64,000 bases of DNA from Nephrocerus scutellatus (Eukaryota; Arthropoda; Insecta; Diptera; Pipunculidae). The notes under the pieces were generated by a model, which worked only from the letters and a program-made list of their open reading frames with translations, ran no database searches and was not told the origin of the DNA. Of this stretch, positions 45,455 to 55,879 are shown piece after piece. The position numbers and the translations under genes were made by a program. Each line of letters starts with the position of its first letter. Position 1 is the stretch's first letter. The stretch lies in the NCBI GenBank assembly GCA_947095585.1, contig OX352765.1, forward strand, positions 77,049,976-77,113,975, read 5' to 3'.

Positions 45455-46090
45455 ATGGATCTCGCATCTAAGAAACTGAAAAACTCTCAATTCAAGGTAT
45501 GTGCGCCAACAACAAACTTCGTTGGAACGACCACATATTTGTCATCGCCAAGAGAATGCTGTGAGCTGTTTAGGTTTCCTAAAACGGTGCAAGATGTACT
45601 TCCCACCTTCAGATCTGGACACTATTTACAAGGCGTATATTCGCCCTAAACTTTAATACAACTGTTTTGTCTGGGCAGGTGGCCCCGAGACCACATTGCA
45701 TCTACTAGACAGAAATCAGAACCGCGCGTTAAAACTTATTGGTGACGTTAATATGGCGACAAAAATCGAATATCTTGAACATCGTGGGAAGGTTTCCTGC
45801 TTGTCACTGTTTTATCGCTTTTTCCACAAGCGGTGTTTAAAGAAATATCTACCGCCCATTCTCGAACCCATCCGTAATACCCGTGCCTCAACTCGAGCCC
45901 ACGGGTCCACCATTAAGCCTATCTTCGGACTTCAGAGTTTCCTTCTTTAGCCACACAATAGTGATGTGGAATGTATTGCCTGATTCTGTGTTTCCGCATT
46001 TGTATGATGCAGTCGTTTAAGACAAACGTGGATAGATATCTCATCTTTTCCTCTACCTAATTTCCTAACGCCCACGCTGTTCTAACCATT
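45455..46090 (+). pseudogene. CR1/jockey-like RT C-terminal fragment (family of 20 kb)
   Basis: Plus-strand frames read LRWNDHIFVIAKRM, LKRC-type and YIRPKL-type residues across frameshifts, then LHLLDRNQNRALKLIGDVN, IEYLEHRGKVSCLSLFYRFF, RNTRAST, IKPIFGLQSF, VMWNVLPDSVFPHLYDA and a final VDRYL. The LFYRF, RNTR and VFPH.YD motifs are shared with 20.6-20.87 kb, so this is a second, 5'-truncated copy of that family. The RT catalytic part is absent. Confidence 0.78.
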
Positions 46091-46399
46091 ATAAAGGTGC
46101 AAATCTCTTTAGCGTGTGTACATTTTTAAAAAAATTCATGATTGACAAGAGAGCCAAGAGTTTTCGTTTTGAAAACGTTTTTAATTAAAAATTTATTTTT
46201 ATTCAACTAATTATTTTCTTCTTTTTAGTATTGTGCGTAGTAGACTGCTCCGATCTGAAACAAAATGCTAACTTTTTTTTGTGATTTGTCAATGTTCATC
46301 CAATTCTGAGCAATGTTTTAAGTTTCAAACGTCTTCAAATGCTTTGGACGAAAAAACAATTTCTCAAAATAGGACGAACAAGTAAAAGAAATAATGTGG

Positions 46400-46720
46400 T
46401 TTTTATTAAAGGACCATGGACTTGTTATAGCTCCAGAGAACAAGATTCGAACATGATAACCAAACTACGACTTTAATAACTCGATTGTATGTCCAACTGT
46501 ATGGCCGTCTTGTTGAAACCACATTCGCTTCATGTTATTCCAAGGCATCGAAAAACATTGTCCGGTAGCGATCATTGACTGCAACTGGTCGTCAGAAAAA
46601 GAAGTATGGACTAATGACCCATACAACATGAAACCCGCACAACATAGTCAACTTTTTTTGGTGCAGTGGCATTTTGTGAGTGGCTTCGATTTAATTTTGC
46701 TTATTAACGAGAATAATTAG
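46400..46720 (-). pseudogene. Tc1/mariner transposase middle fragment
   Basis: The minus strand contains MWFQQDGHTVGHTIELLKS at about 46,470-46,530. WFQQDG is the hallmark around the second catalytic Asp of mariner-type transposases. Preceding residues in neighbouring frames resemble the GDRYRTMFFDAL segment that normally comes before it. The first and third catalytic Asp regions are not visible, and no inverted repeats were found. Confidence 0.7.
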
Positions 46721-49700
46721 CACAAGAATGCGAACTTTGATTAACAAACAAAGTAACATTTTTCGAAGAGTTGAATAAATGACAAGTATATAAAAATTGA
46801 AACGCCTAACAAACGTCATCTGATTTCAGGCATAGCCGAAACCCTTAAACCCTTTATATAAAAATTAGATCGTAAAAGGGACATGGATGTCTCTATAATT
46901 TTACTTAATGAACTTCAAAATTTATCCTATAATTGCTTCAGACGAAGGGTAATACTGTTTTATCTTCTAATACAACATTCGTAGGTAAATAGTTCCTGAA
47001 ACATCTGAGATAGGATTGCAGCTAGGTGGAGCTGCACTGAGCCTCAAAGGTATTAGCGAAAGTGGAGTTACGTCTTTAAAAAGTAGATTCATAAAAGGCA
47101 ATTACAGTATGTTGAAAGACCTTGGTAGTGAAGCTTTCGCCTTAACAGTTATAAAATCTGGAAATTGATGAAGACTCTCTCAGGCATCACTCTTGAAATA
47201 TTCTCAGTTTGGAACGTATATTCAGCATGAATGGAAGATAATGATATAGAAATTGTCAATATTTTACATTTACTCACGTTACAGTTGAAATAAATTGTTA
47301 TTGGTGGAATTAGATAAAGAACTAAATGTAACATAAATTTCCTTAACATCATTTTTTAAAATCTTGATAGATCCAAAAAGCTTCAAGTAATAAGCATACA
47401 GTAGACAGAGAAAAAATAACGATAGAAGCCATTAATGAATAAAATAAAAAGAAGACGTGCCAAATGGTTACCTTGAGGTACTTAAGAATTTTAAGAGAGT
47501 AATGGCTTCTTCTACCAGCTAGATGCATACCCGGTAAGCCACTGTAAAATTATCAAAAGTAAGGCAGTTAACTCTAGTTTTCGAATTAGCACAGATAGTT
47601 AGACTCTCAATATAATGTACACATATATATGTACATATCACTGTCTACTATGCCCAATTTCATTGACACAGAAATGTTTGAAAAGAATAAGATTTGCTGC
47701 AGTAGGCCTTTATCCCGAAGATCAGTTTTGAAATTTTCCCCATAACAAAAACTCTCAACGATTGAACCAAAGATCTTAGCAAAGATGGGCAATTTCGAAA
47801 CGGAACAATAATTAATAATTTAAATGGACATTAAACTCCGCCTTCAACTAGCGGGCCAAGAAAATAATTTACTTTTCTTAGTTACATAGGAGTGCGATTC
47901 TAATTCCACAGTTTAATACTATTCGGCCAATTGCAAAGGAAACACCTCCAGAACAGATAGGTATATACATAAATAATGTCACTGCCACTCGTCCGCCACA
48001 GGGCGATAAATTCACTTCATATGTTCTGTAGGAGTTGGTTATCTCTTTCTTTCGGCGGTTTTATTGCATTATACAAGAACTGCTGTATCTAAAATAAAAA
48101 ACACTAGCACTAGGTCCTTTCCCCGACTTGTCAACGTTGATCTAAATCATGTTGAACAGGACTAAGTAAATGAATGTTTGCATGGGTGACTAGAGGAGTG
48201 CTTACATAAATCAAGCAACGACCATTTTTATATTCTTCATTTGGAATTGTCGCGTTGTATTCGGCATATATTAATAGTTTCTGTTGCGAGACAACCATAG
48301 CTTCGGATAATATCTTGCGCATTGCGTTTAGGTTAAAACTTTAAGCAAAAAAAAAAAAAAAAAGACAACGAAAGGCACCCATGCTGAGCCATAGAAAATT
48401 TATCCAAAAGGTAAACTCGCACACGGACACTTGAATGATTCCGCAAAGAGAAAGGAAAAACCATTAATGGTGGAAGGAGTCAGTGTGTGTCAACGTAAGC
48501 GAAAACTGGTATTTAATGAAATGCACTAAGAACAGTGTGGGCAGGCAATCTTATTGGTATCGACTGGTTGTCCTTTACTATACCTATAGTCAATTGTCCT
48601 CCCAGGTATACCTTTATATCTGTGGCATGACTTGGCTCATCTTGTTGTTATACTATTAGTGCGCATAGTCCCATCACAGGCGGGTGCGTGTCTCTCGTAT
48701 CTCTTCGATTTCTTTCATTATTCCACATCTGGGTGCACAATAGCTCAACTGGCAGCCCATTCAGAGATATCTCGTCAGTACACATTCAGGCTTAATTGTT
48801 TACAGAATACAAAATGCCAGCCGCCACACACGTACTCGTACTCTCAGGCAGATTATACATAGTTCAGGATACTTGTTATGTTCCATTGATGAATTCGACA
48901 GGGTAACTGCTGTAATATCTGCTCAAAGAATTCTTAGTTCTTTTCTGGCCTTTTGTCAATGATTTTTGACAATTCACCTGGACACAAAAGTCAACTATAT
49001 CCGATTCATTCATTGAAGAATTTTTCTCCGAATAGAACGTGTGAATTGTGTCAAAGAATGAGTTACCTGCCAGCCACCCAGTGGTGTTCTGGTGACAAAG
49101 AATTGTAAAACAATAGCAACCCTATTTGTTTCATTGATTCAGAGTACAATACCATTCTTCTTATTTCACTGTACCTACGCACACATAAACCGCATTACAC
49201 AAATTATCTAAGGCAACCATAATCTGTAAAGACCTGAAACATCCTTTGGAAATGTAGAAAAGAAACACCTTCCACTCTAAGCGCTCGGAATTCTTTATAC
49301 GCATAATCGCTTAAAAGTATCCTTGGTTATTATGCTCGTTCGTGAGTCAACTATGGCATGCAAAAAACATAGCCTGACAGAACTTTCACGCATTGCGAAC
49401 GTAGTACGGTCTCTTTACTTTGACGTTTTAAATCTGAATTTTAAGGACAACGATCAATCATAACTGAGCCCACTCCCATTTTTACTGTTCTTACGCTTGC
49501 AAGAAGAATGGACTTTGATCCTGCTTAGCGGAATCGGAGATGGCATAGTACAGAATTCGAATGGGAAATACTATGCAAATGAACAGCAGTCAGTTATATG
49601 TATTTTTGTCGTTGCCATAGGTTCTTTGCTAGACACGCCAAGAAATTCTTTAACATTGTCGATTTCTAATTTTATTTTCCACTTTATGCGAAGTAATAGT

Positions 49701-50075
49701 AAAAAGGCACAAAGGACTCATGCTAAGAAATATTTCATCTAAGGACACAATGACATTGTGGGTGCATAAAAGTACCGTCGCTGACTACAACAGGGGAGTT
49801 CTGATACAATTCGGCCAAACTTCGATCAAGTATTTACGCCAAAATAAATTGAAATAAAAAGTTAAGGTTATAGGGTAAACATGAGTTAATTTCAAAGAGT
49901 TTGTTTGTCTGCGCATTAATTTGAAATAAATCTCTGCCATGTAATAGTGTCGCATTCAAACAGACATTTAATTTTGTACGTAAATTGTTTCCTTACTTAA
50001 AATACACAGATATTGATTGAAATGTGTACTCCTTGTCAACTGCAAACGATTGCATTTTATAAGATTGCCGATGCA
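46721..50075. other. 3.3 kb without recognisable genes
   Basis: AT-rich sequence with unassigned short frames. An A-run at about 48,344-48,363 is the only simple repeat of note. No host exon, tRNA or transposon motif is recognised. It is one of the two longest blank stretches in the window. Confidence 0.4.
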
Positions 50076-50079
50076 GTAA

Positions 50080-50225
50080 TTAAGCTAAGTGAAGTCTGGG
50101 AAGCACAGAGTTTATCGATTCCAAACTGAACGACATCGGCTTGAAATCGGGACTGGTGGAGAAATTTTTTGCCAGGGCCTTGATGAATGTAGAGACAAAT
50201 ATGATGATGATTATGAAGACGCAAT
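50080..50225 (+). mobile_element. RTE-like 3' end, 5'-truncated
   Basis: The plus strand shows GACATCGGCTTGAAATCGGG, ACTGGTGGAGAAA and CAAATATGATGATGATTATG, matching the 3' ends at 14.5, 23.5 and 26.8 kb. Only about 145 bp of the element is present. Confidence 0.78.
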
Positions 50226-50576
50226 TGTGCTAAAAAAGTTTCCTTTATTATATCTGCCATTATTTTAAACCATTGAGGCAGTAAATATGTATTTAAAATT
50301 TAGATTTAAAGAAGAGACGCAGTTTTATGTAAGATAAAAATAAGTACACATAAAAAAATATTATTGACAAATAAATAAACTGAAGAGGCCTGAGTTCATT
50401 GGTGGTAATTGGGTGACGTGGTGTCTAATGATATCCTCTTCTTCTCCTAAGTGTGATACAAATTTGTTAAATTGAATTTTTTAATTCAATTTGGCATTTT
50501 CTAAAATATAAACTCATCCCTCAAAACGAATTAAGGACAGGCAAAGCCTCTTCTTGGAGAATCTTCTGTGGTAAAA

Positions 50577-50612
50577 TAAAGGTTCCGCCAAATAACTTTT
50601 TTTTTTTTGAAA
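50577..50612 (+). repeat. left TIR of the DD41D mariner with TA target duplication
   Basis: TA (50,577-50,578) is followed by AAGGTTCCGCCAAATAACTT and a T-run. This end pairs with the right TIR: AAGG, TTC/TCC, CGCCA and the T-run are shared. Confidence 0.85.
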
Positions 50613-51894
50613 ATACTATAAAAAAAAACTACTAAATATTTTCTCAAATTTCTTTTTTTATTTGAAAGTACAATCCTTAGCAATGGAATAATTTTCAATT
50701 TCAATTTTAATTTCATTCAAATGGCTGTCTCGGCTGGCCATGCAGTAGCCTACACGATCGGTCCAATTTTTAAGCACATTATCGATTGTGTGCAGCTGTA
50801 TTTCACCAATGGCTTCACGAATATTGTCCTTTAAAGCGTCAATTGTCTCTGGCTTGTCGGCGTAACACTTATCTTTTAGGGCACCCCACAAATAATAGTC
50901 TAACGGTGTCAAATCGCAGCTCCGAGGTGGCCAAACGACATCAGCTTTGCGGCTGATAATGCGATCTTCAAAAACAGGGCTCAAAACATCGAGTGTAGCT
51001 TCGGCTGTGTGGCACGTAGCGCCGTCCTGTTGAAACCAAATGTTGCCAATATCCTCCTCTTCAATTGTTGTGAACAAAAATTCGTTCAACATGGCCCGAT
51101 AACGATCGCCATTGACTGTAACGGCCACTCCTTGCTCATTTTCGAAGAAAAATGGCCCAATTATGCCTCTGGACCAAAATCCGCACCAAACAGTGACTCG
51201 TTTTGGGTGTACCGGCTTTTCAATGTATGCGTGCGGGTTTTCTGTGCCCCAAATGCGACAATTTTGCTTGTTTACATACCCGCCAAGATCAAAATGAGCT
51301 TCATCCGAAAAGATGATTTTTTTGGCAAAATCGGCATCTTCTGTAAGTCGATCGCAGGCCCACTCAGCGAAGCGAAAACGCATTGGATGGTCAGTTGGCT
51401 TCAACTCCTGAACCAATTGGACTTTGTATGGCATCATACCAAGGTCTTTATGCAAAATTCGTCTCAATGATGTCTCCGAAATGTTCAATTGTTGAGAACG
51501 ACGGTGAATTGATGTTGATGGCGCTTCACGCACACTTTCTGCCACAGCATCAATATTCTCGGGTGTACGCACTGTTTTTGGCTTTTCACGCTTTGGTTAA
51601 TCGATGAGGATGCCAGTTTCTTTCATTTTTTTCACAAGATAACGAACATACGGAGCTAACGGTGCTTCTCTTCTTCCAAAATCCGTACGCAATTTTCGCA
51701 CACTTTCTGCAACATTACCATGATTTTCAAAGTAATGTCGCAATATTTCCTAGCGTTGTTCAAGCGTATACACAACCATATTCGTTCAGCGGAAGGATAC
51801 AACTAATTATCTGTCAAAGCAGACATGAGCTAAGTGTTACCATTCACGAAATAAGTACTAGTTGAAGAAAAAAAACTTGAGATGGCGAACCCTT
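50579..51894 (-). mobile_element. mariner-family transposon, DD41D ('rosa'-type), 1,316 bp
   Basis: A complete DNA transposon in structure: imperfect terminal inverted repeats of ~35 bp at both ends, TA target duplications, and one transposase frame filling the interior on the minus strand. The length is that of intact mariners. It sits inside the linker of a LOA-like ORF whose reading continues on both sides, which independently confirms the boundaries. The transposase has two in-frame stops, so the copy is not autonomous as it stands. Confidence 0.92.
50658..51779 (-). pseudogene. mariner transposase (DD41D), two nonsense codons
   Basis: The frame runs from ATG at 51,779-51,777 to the stop at 50,658, 373 residues. 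In-frame stops occur only at codons 10 and 61. The N-terminal helix-turn-helix region has VAESVRKLRTDFGRREAP (codons 23-40) and the second HTH has STSIHRRSQQLNISETSLRR (codons 89-107). The catalytic Asps are at about codons 159 (IIFSDEAHF), 252 (WFQQDGATCHTA) and 294 (LTPLDYYLWG). There are 41 residues between the second and third, the spacing described for the rosa lineage of mariners (named from Ceratitis rosa). All three are present. The protein would cut and paste the element at TA sites. The ATG is chosen because MVVYTLEQR matches mariner starts and lies just inside the TIR. Confidence 0.92.
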
Positions 51895-51896
51895 TA
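51862..51896 (-). repeat. right TIR of the DD41D mariner with TA target duplication
   Basis: Reading inwards on the minus strand from TA (51,895-51,896): AAGGGTTCGCCATCTCAAG, then a T-run. It matches the left TIR imperfectly but unmistakably. Confidence 0.85.
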
Positions 51897-53605
51897 GAAG
51901 CGAGACATCTAGGCTAAGAAAAATCCCCGCAACTAATCCAATAATGCCGAGCTGCCTTAAAAAAGCAGATGGCTCGTGGACTTCCTCAAGCGAAGAATCG
52001 CTCAATCTGCTTTTAGGCACCCACTTTACGGGCAGCTCACATGTTTTATGTAATGTCAGCCTTGATAGGGCAGACACTCGTACAACCATCTCCAATGATC
52101 AGATAAATAAGGACAAACTGCTTTGGGTGCTACAAAGCTTCAGACCATACAAATAAGCAGGACCTGACTTCGGATATTATCCTTACTTTGCTTGCAAATA
52201 TTTTTAAGAGTTGTTTCGATCTGGTCCATATTCCAGTTTAATGGAGAGAAGTGAACGTAGTTTTCATACCCAAAGCCGGCAAATGCTCGCACGTTAGTCT
52301 CAGACCAATCAGTCTATGGTCGTATTCCTAGGCATTGAAGGCGCTTTTCACAACACCAACACATCTGCAATTACGGATGTACTGTTGTTTTTGTGGGTGG
52401 ACGAGTCGCTTGGCAAATCGATTAGTCTTCTGCTTACAAGTAGGATTATTAATTCAAAATTGTGCATGGCTTCTTCCAGAAGATCTGCCTGCATAGGAAC
52501 CCCGCAAGTTGGAGTCTTCTTCCTCCTTCTATTAAACTTAACGGTTTATGAGCTGTTGTTATGCCTAAGAGGTGAGGGCTGCAGTGTTCTCACTTATGCG
52601 GATGACGTTGCTTTTGCTGTCTTACCCGAATGCCCTAAAAGAACTACTACAAAATGCTCCTTACACAAAATGTATTTATCTCCGATAAAGCCAAGTATTT
52701 GGGTCTTTTTCTGGACAAGAAGCTATAAGCTGTAAACCAAACTTACAAGAAAGAGTTCGTAAACTCACAGTAGCACACTTCTCATGCAAAAAAGCAATTG
52801 GTAGCAGATGCGGTCTTTACCCTCATATAACTCATTGGATATATACAGCGATAGTAAGACTTACTCTTTTATACGGTGTGACTGTCTGGTGGACTAAATG
52901 AGATAGTAAATCTTGACAAATTAAGCAAAGTCCAAAGATCAGCTAATCTATGTAAGAGCGGAGCACTTCCTACAACCCCATCCGCCGGCAAAATATCCGG
53001 CAAGTAGGTGCTAGCTCGGAGGAGGTGTTTTCTTAAAAATTCTAAATCTTAGCTTCTCCTTCCATGTTCCAAATTACTGTAATGTTTTCCATGCTGTAAT
53101 TATAGCGATCAGTGCCGCCTTATCTTGGCTGAAGAGAAACGTCATATCCGCTAAGGATATTCTTGGATAGCCAAACCGCACTGAAATCCCTGGAAACAGT
53201 CTCTACAAATTCAATTCTAGCCCCTAGGCGTACCAATCGCTACATACAAACTAATATTAAAGCGGGATGCTATTGAAACTTATCGTAGGTGGTCAAACGG
53301 TACAACTTGCATAGGCCCAAGCTGGATCCGAAACGCTCCAAGTGTTTGATCACTCAAAAAAGATCTCACATTGGTACTATTTTTGGTGTTATCCCTGGAC
53401 ACTGCCTCATAGGCAAACATGCAGCTAGACTTGAAGTCTTCTCGAATGACTTCTGTAGAAGCTGCATGTATGAGGAGGAGGAGGAGACCATTCTCCATTT
53501 TCTCTGTACTTGTCCACCCCTCTCACAAAAAGGTAATCTCCATTTGGGTGCTATCTTCTACAACGACACTAATGATATTATCAACATTGGCATTAGCAGT
53601 CTCCT
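51897..53605 (+). pseudogene. LOA-like RT, RNase H and zinc-knuckle domains
   Basis: Plus-strand frames show PSCLKKADGSWTSSSEESLN and THFTGSS (linker), LLWVLQSFRPYKSAGPD (RT entry), and IEGAFHNTNTSAI at about 52,330 (first catalytic region, D-to-G/N drift). Next come GTPQVGVFFLLLLNLTV (GTPQGGVLSPL box, damaged), LTYADDVAFAV at about 52,595 (catalytic palm intact), AKYLGLFLDKKL, then ITHWIYTAIVRLTLLYGVTV. RNase H at about 53,090-53,220 is reduced to AALSWLKRNVISAKDIL and a broken SQTALKSLE. The C-terminal module VIPGHCLIGKHAARLE, NDFCRSCMYEEEEETILHFL and CPPLSQK is well preserved. At least six frameshifts or stops make it inert. Confidence 0.85.
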
Positions 53606-53610
53606 AAGCT

Positions 53611-53940
53611 TCATCATCATCATTATATATATTTGGCTGCTGCAAAAAGTCTTTCCGCCGGTCCCGATTTTGAGCCGATGTCATCTAGTTTTGCATCCCT
53701 AAACTCTGGGCATCTTGGTTTACGCCATCCTTGAACTCGGCTAAGACGTCAGAATGCTTTTTGCTAAGCAACCAAATCCTGGATCCATATGTAAGTTCTG
53801 GTATGACCATTATCTTATATACCAGCAGCTTGGATCTTATCGTTAAGTTCCTACATTTGAAGAGTCTTCACATGCTTTTTTGGCTTTAAGCTGCCGTACG
53901 CGTATTTCTGGTTCAATGCTGTTATCGGCCGCTTCAACCG
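53611..53940 (-). mobile_element. RTE-like insertion, 5'-truncated, 5-bp target duplication
   Basis: The minus-strand 3' tail (ATGATGATGATGA) starts at 53,611, and the copy extends through the C-terminal domain to the GATAACAGC motif at about 53,920-53,930. The flanks are AAGCT at 53,606-53,610 and AAGCT at 53,941-53,945. Removing the insertion and one AAGCT rejoins the LOA frame as ISSLLSSNWFNE followed by a stop, so the boundaries are secure. Truncation at the 5' side with a short target duplication is the mark of target-primed reverse transcription. Confidence 0.88.
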
Positions 53941-53945
53941 AAGCT

Positions 53946-54075
53946 CTAATTGGTTCAACGAGTAGGGGTAAAAAAATTTCCTGATTCGCGTGGTACCACA
54001 ATGAACCACTATTAGTCTAAGTGTGTCGGTTTCACTGATAGCCACCTTAACCTAACCTAACCGAACCTAACATAC
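53946..54075 (+). mobile_element. LOA-like 3' UTR with CCTAA-rich tail
   Basis: After the stop codon come about 80 bases including GTCTAAGTGTGTCGGTTTC and TGATAGCCACC, then TTAACCTAACCTAACCGAAC. The same 3' UTR and tail occur on the minus strand at 21,590-21,640. The tail repeats CCTAA, which coincides with the insect telomeric unit TTAGG read on the other strand. Confidence 0.75.
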
Positions 54076-54079
54076 ATAT

Positions 54080-55875
54080 TAACTTTGGATAATGTAAAAA
54101 TGAGATATTTCAAAGTAGTCTTCACTAGAAGATGAACGCCAGGTCACGTATGTGTTAGAACGCCACTGTATTTAAGCAGCAAGCCACTTTTATTTTCATT
54201 TTTTTTGTGACTTCTTCGGTAACGTTTTGATCAAAAAAAAATTATAACGCTGCATAATCGTGATTATGAACATACACAAATTTTGGGGTGAATTTTTAAA
54301 AATATTACTAAAGTACTTTCTGTGAGATTTTCCTGCACACATATACTTGTACATAGAAAATGCTTAAAGTACCGGATGCCTTAGTAATTTTTTATTTTAC
54401 TTTGCGTGCATTGTTATGGTGCTTTTTGGTGAAAGTTGGCCATTTTTGGTTTTCTTAAATGCAATGCTATACAGTCTTAAAACACAAAGGAATTTAATTA
54501 GTCGTTAGCTAATATATCTCAGATCTTACAATTATTTATGTTTTGGAAATTTAAAAAGTTTTAGGTTTTTGGACTTTAACTGGAGATTAATATTTATATA
54601 CTTAAAGATTATCTACGATAGTATAATTTTGGTTCTTATGAAATATCTTTTAAACGATATTGCAAAAAATTATTTTAATAAATATTGCGACATTAAACAA
54701 TTGTTTTATTGGATATTTTTTTTTAATTGTTAGGTAAAAAATCAAATGGATAAACGCAGATTACGAATGAAATCCTTTTCCAGATAAACTTAATTAACAC
54801 GGAATAAAAAAAAGTAACAGAAATTGCACATATAGTTTTGTGCAAGGAACCCTTTTTTGCTCGGATGCAGAAAACACTTTGTTTTGAGGAAATTCTAGTA
54901 TTTTCAAAAGGAAACCGAAAATTGACGTTACATTTTCTAGTTCCCCTTATATTTATTATAAATACAATTGGTTTTATTGGTAAAAATCAAGCATTTTAAA
55001 GGGATTTTTTAGTGATGGTATTGGGGTACGTGTAGATGTTTTACTTTGAATGACAGAATGGTCGCTTTGCTGACTGTTTCCTAACGAACTGATCAGAACT
55101 TTTTATAAACAATGAAATATCTGGAGTACAGGAAAGGCGTAACCTTTGATTTATTTTCTGATCCGTAATTGAGATATAGGTGACTTGCCTTTTTTTTTCA
55201 TCTGCAAGAAATACAATATGTGTCTAACCGGTAATTTATGAGAACAGATTTTTATCCTAAGATTGTGGTTACATGAAAGTATTAAAACTCACATAAAATG
55301 ACTATTTCCAATTCTTAAATTAAAAATGTAATGAGAAAAGAATGGGCGCACAACTTGAAACAATTTTATAAAAACATGTGACAAGGCTATGGATTATTAT
55401 TGTCGACTTAACACTGTATATACACATTGACGATATCAGGCATATGAGCTCACAACAAGCAAGCCGGATATTTTTTTGCACAGCATATTGGGACAGTTTT
55501 GAAAAATGCTAATACTGTACAAGGTATTCTTTGGTTTAATGAAGTAAAACATACAGAAATATGCAAATGGGTAGCACTAATTCTATTAGTAAGTTCATAA
55601 GAGACCCGCTGAAACAAGCAGCGAGGCAATATAAACCAATGGCTCTAAAAAATATGTGACTGATGTCGATCATAGCGCAAAAAAATAGTACTTCTCGGTG
55701 GACATATCTTTATCTTGTGTTAAAGACGAAAAGCAAAATTGTACTCTAAGGATTTAATATCGTCATTTATTTTTAAATACAGGATAAAATCTTGGCTGAA
55801 TATTACGAAGATTATCTACAACATTTTTAGGAGTAAACAACAGAGAAAGAACAACAAAAATATTGTTAGTCAAAC
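54080..55875. other. AT-rich, nothing recognised
   Basis: No coding motif, RNA gene or structured repeat is visible in this 1.8 kb. Confidence 0.4.
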
Positions 55876-55879
55876 ATAA

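Larger units (their letters stand above)
50500..54075 (+). mobile_element. LOA-like non-LTR retrotransposon split by two later insertions
   Basis: The plus-strand element is 5'-truncated near 50,500, inside the endonuclease-RT linker. A mariner (50,579-51,894, minus) interrupts the linker: SSWRIFCGK ends at the left TA and SETSRLRKIL resumes after the right one. RT, RNase H and the zinc-knuckle domain follow to 53,605. A 330-bp RTE fragment (53,611-53,940, minus) interrupts the last codons, and the 3' UTR ends in AACCTAACCTAACC at about 54,045-54,070. Removing both insertions leaves about 1.93 kb of LOA sequence. Order of events: LOA first; the mariner and RTE insertions cannot be ordered relative to each other. 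Homologous fragments are at 21.6-22.07 kb and 33.42-33.60 kb. Confidence 0.85.

Noticed and set aside
51009..51470. 153-residue plus-strand open frame
   Set aside because: It is the antisense of the mariner transposase.
54045..54075. Interstitial telomere (TTAGG) tract
   Set aside because: Only about three units, at the exact 3' end of a LOA-like element whose other copy has the same tail; dipterans have lost this telomere type.
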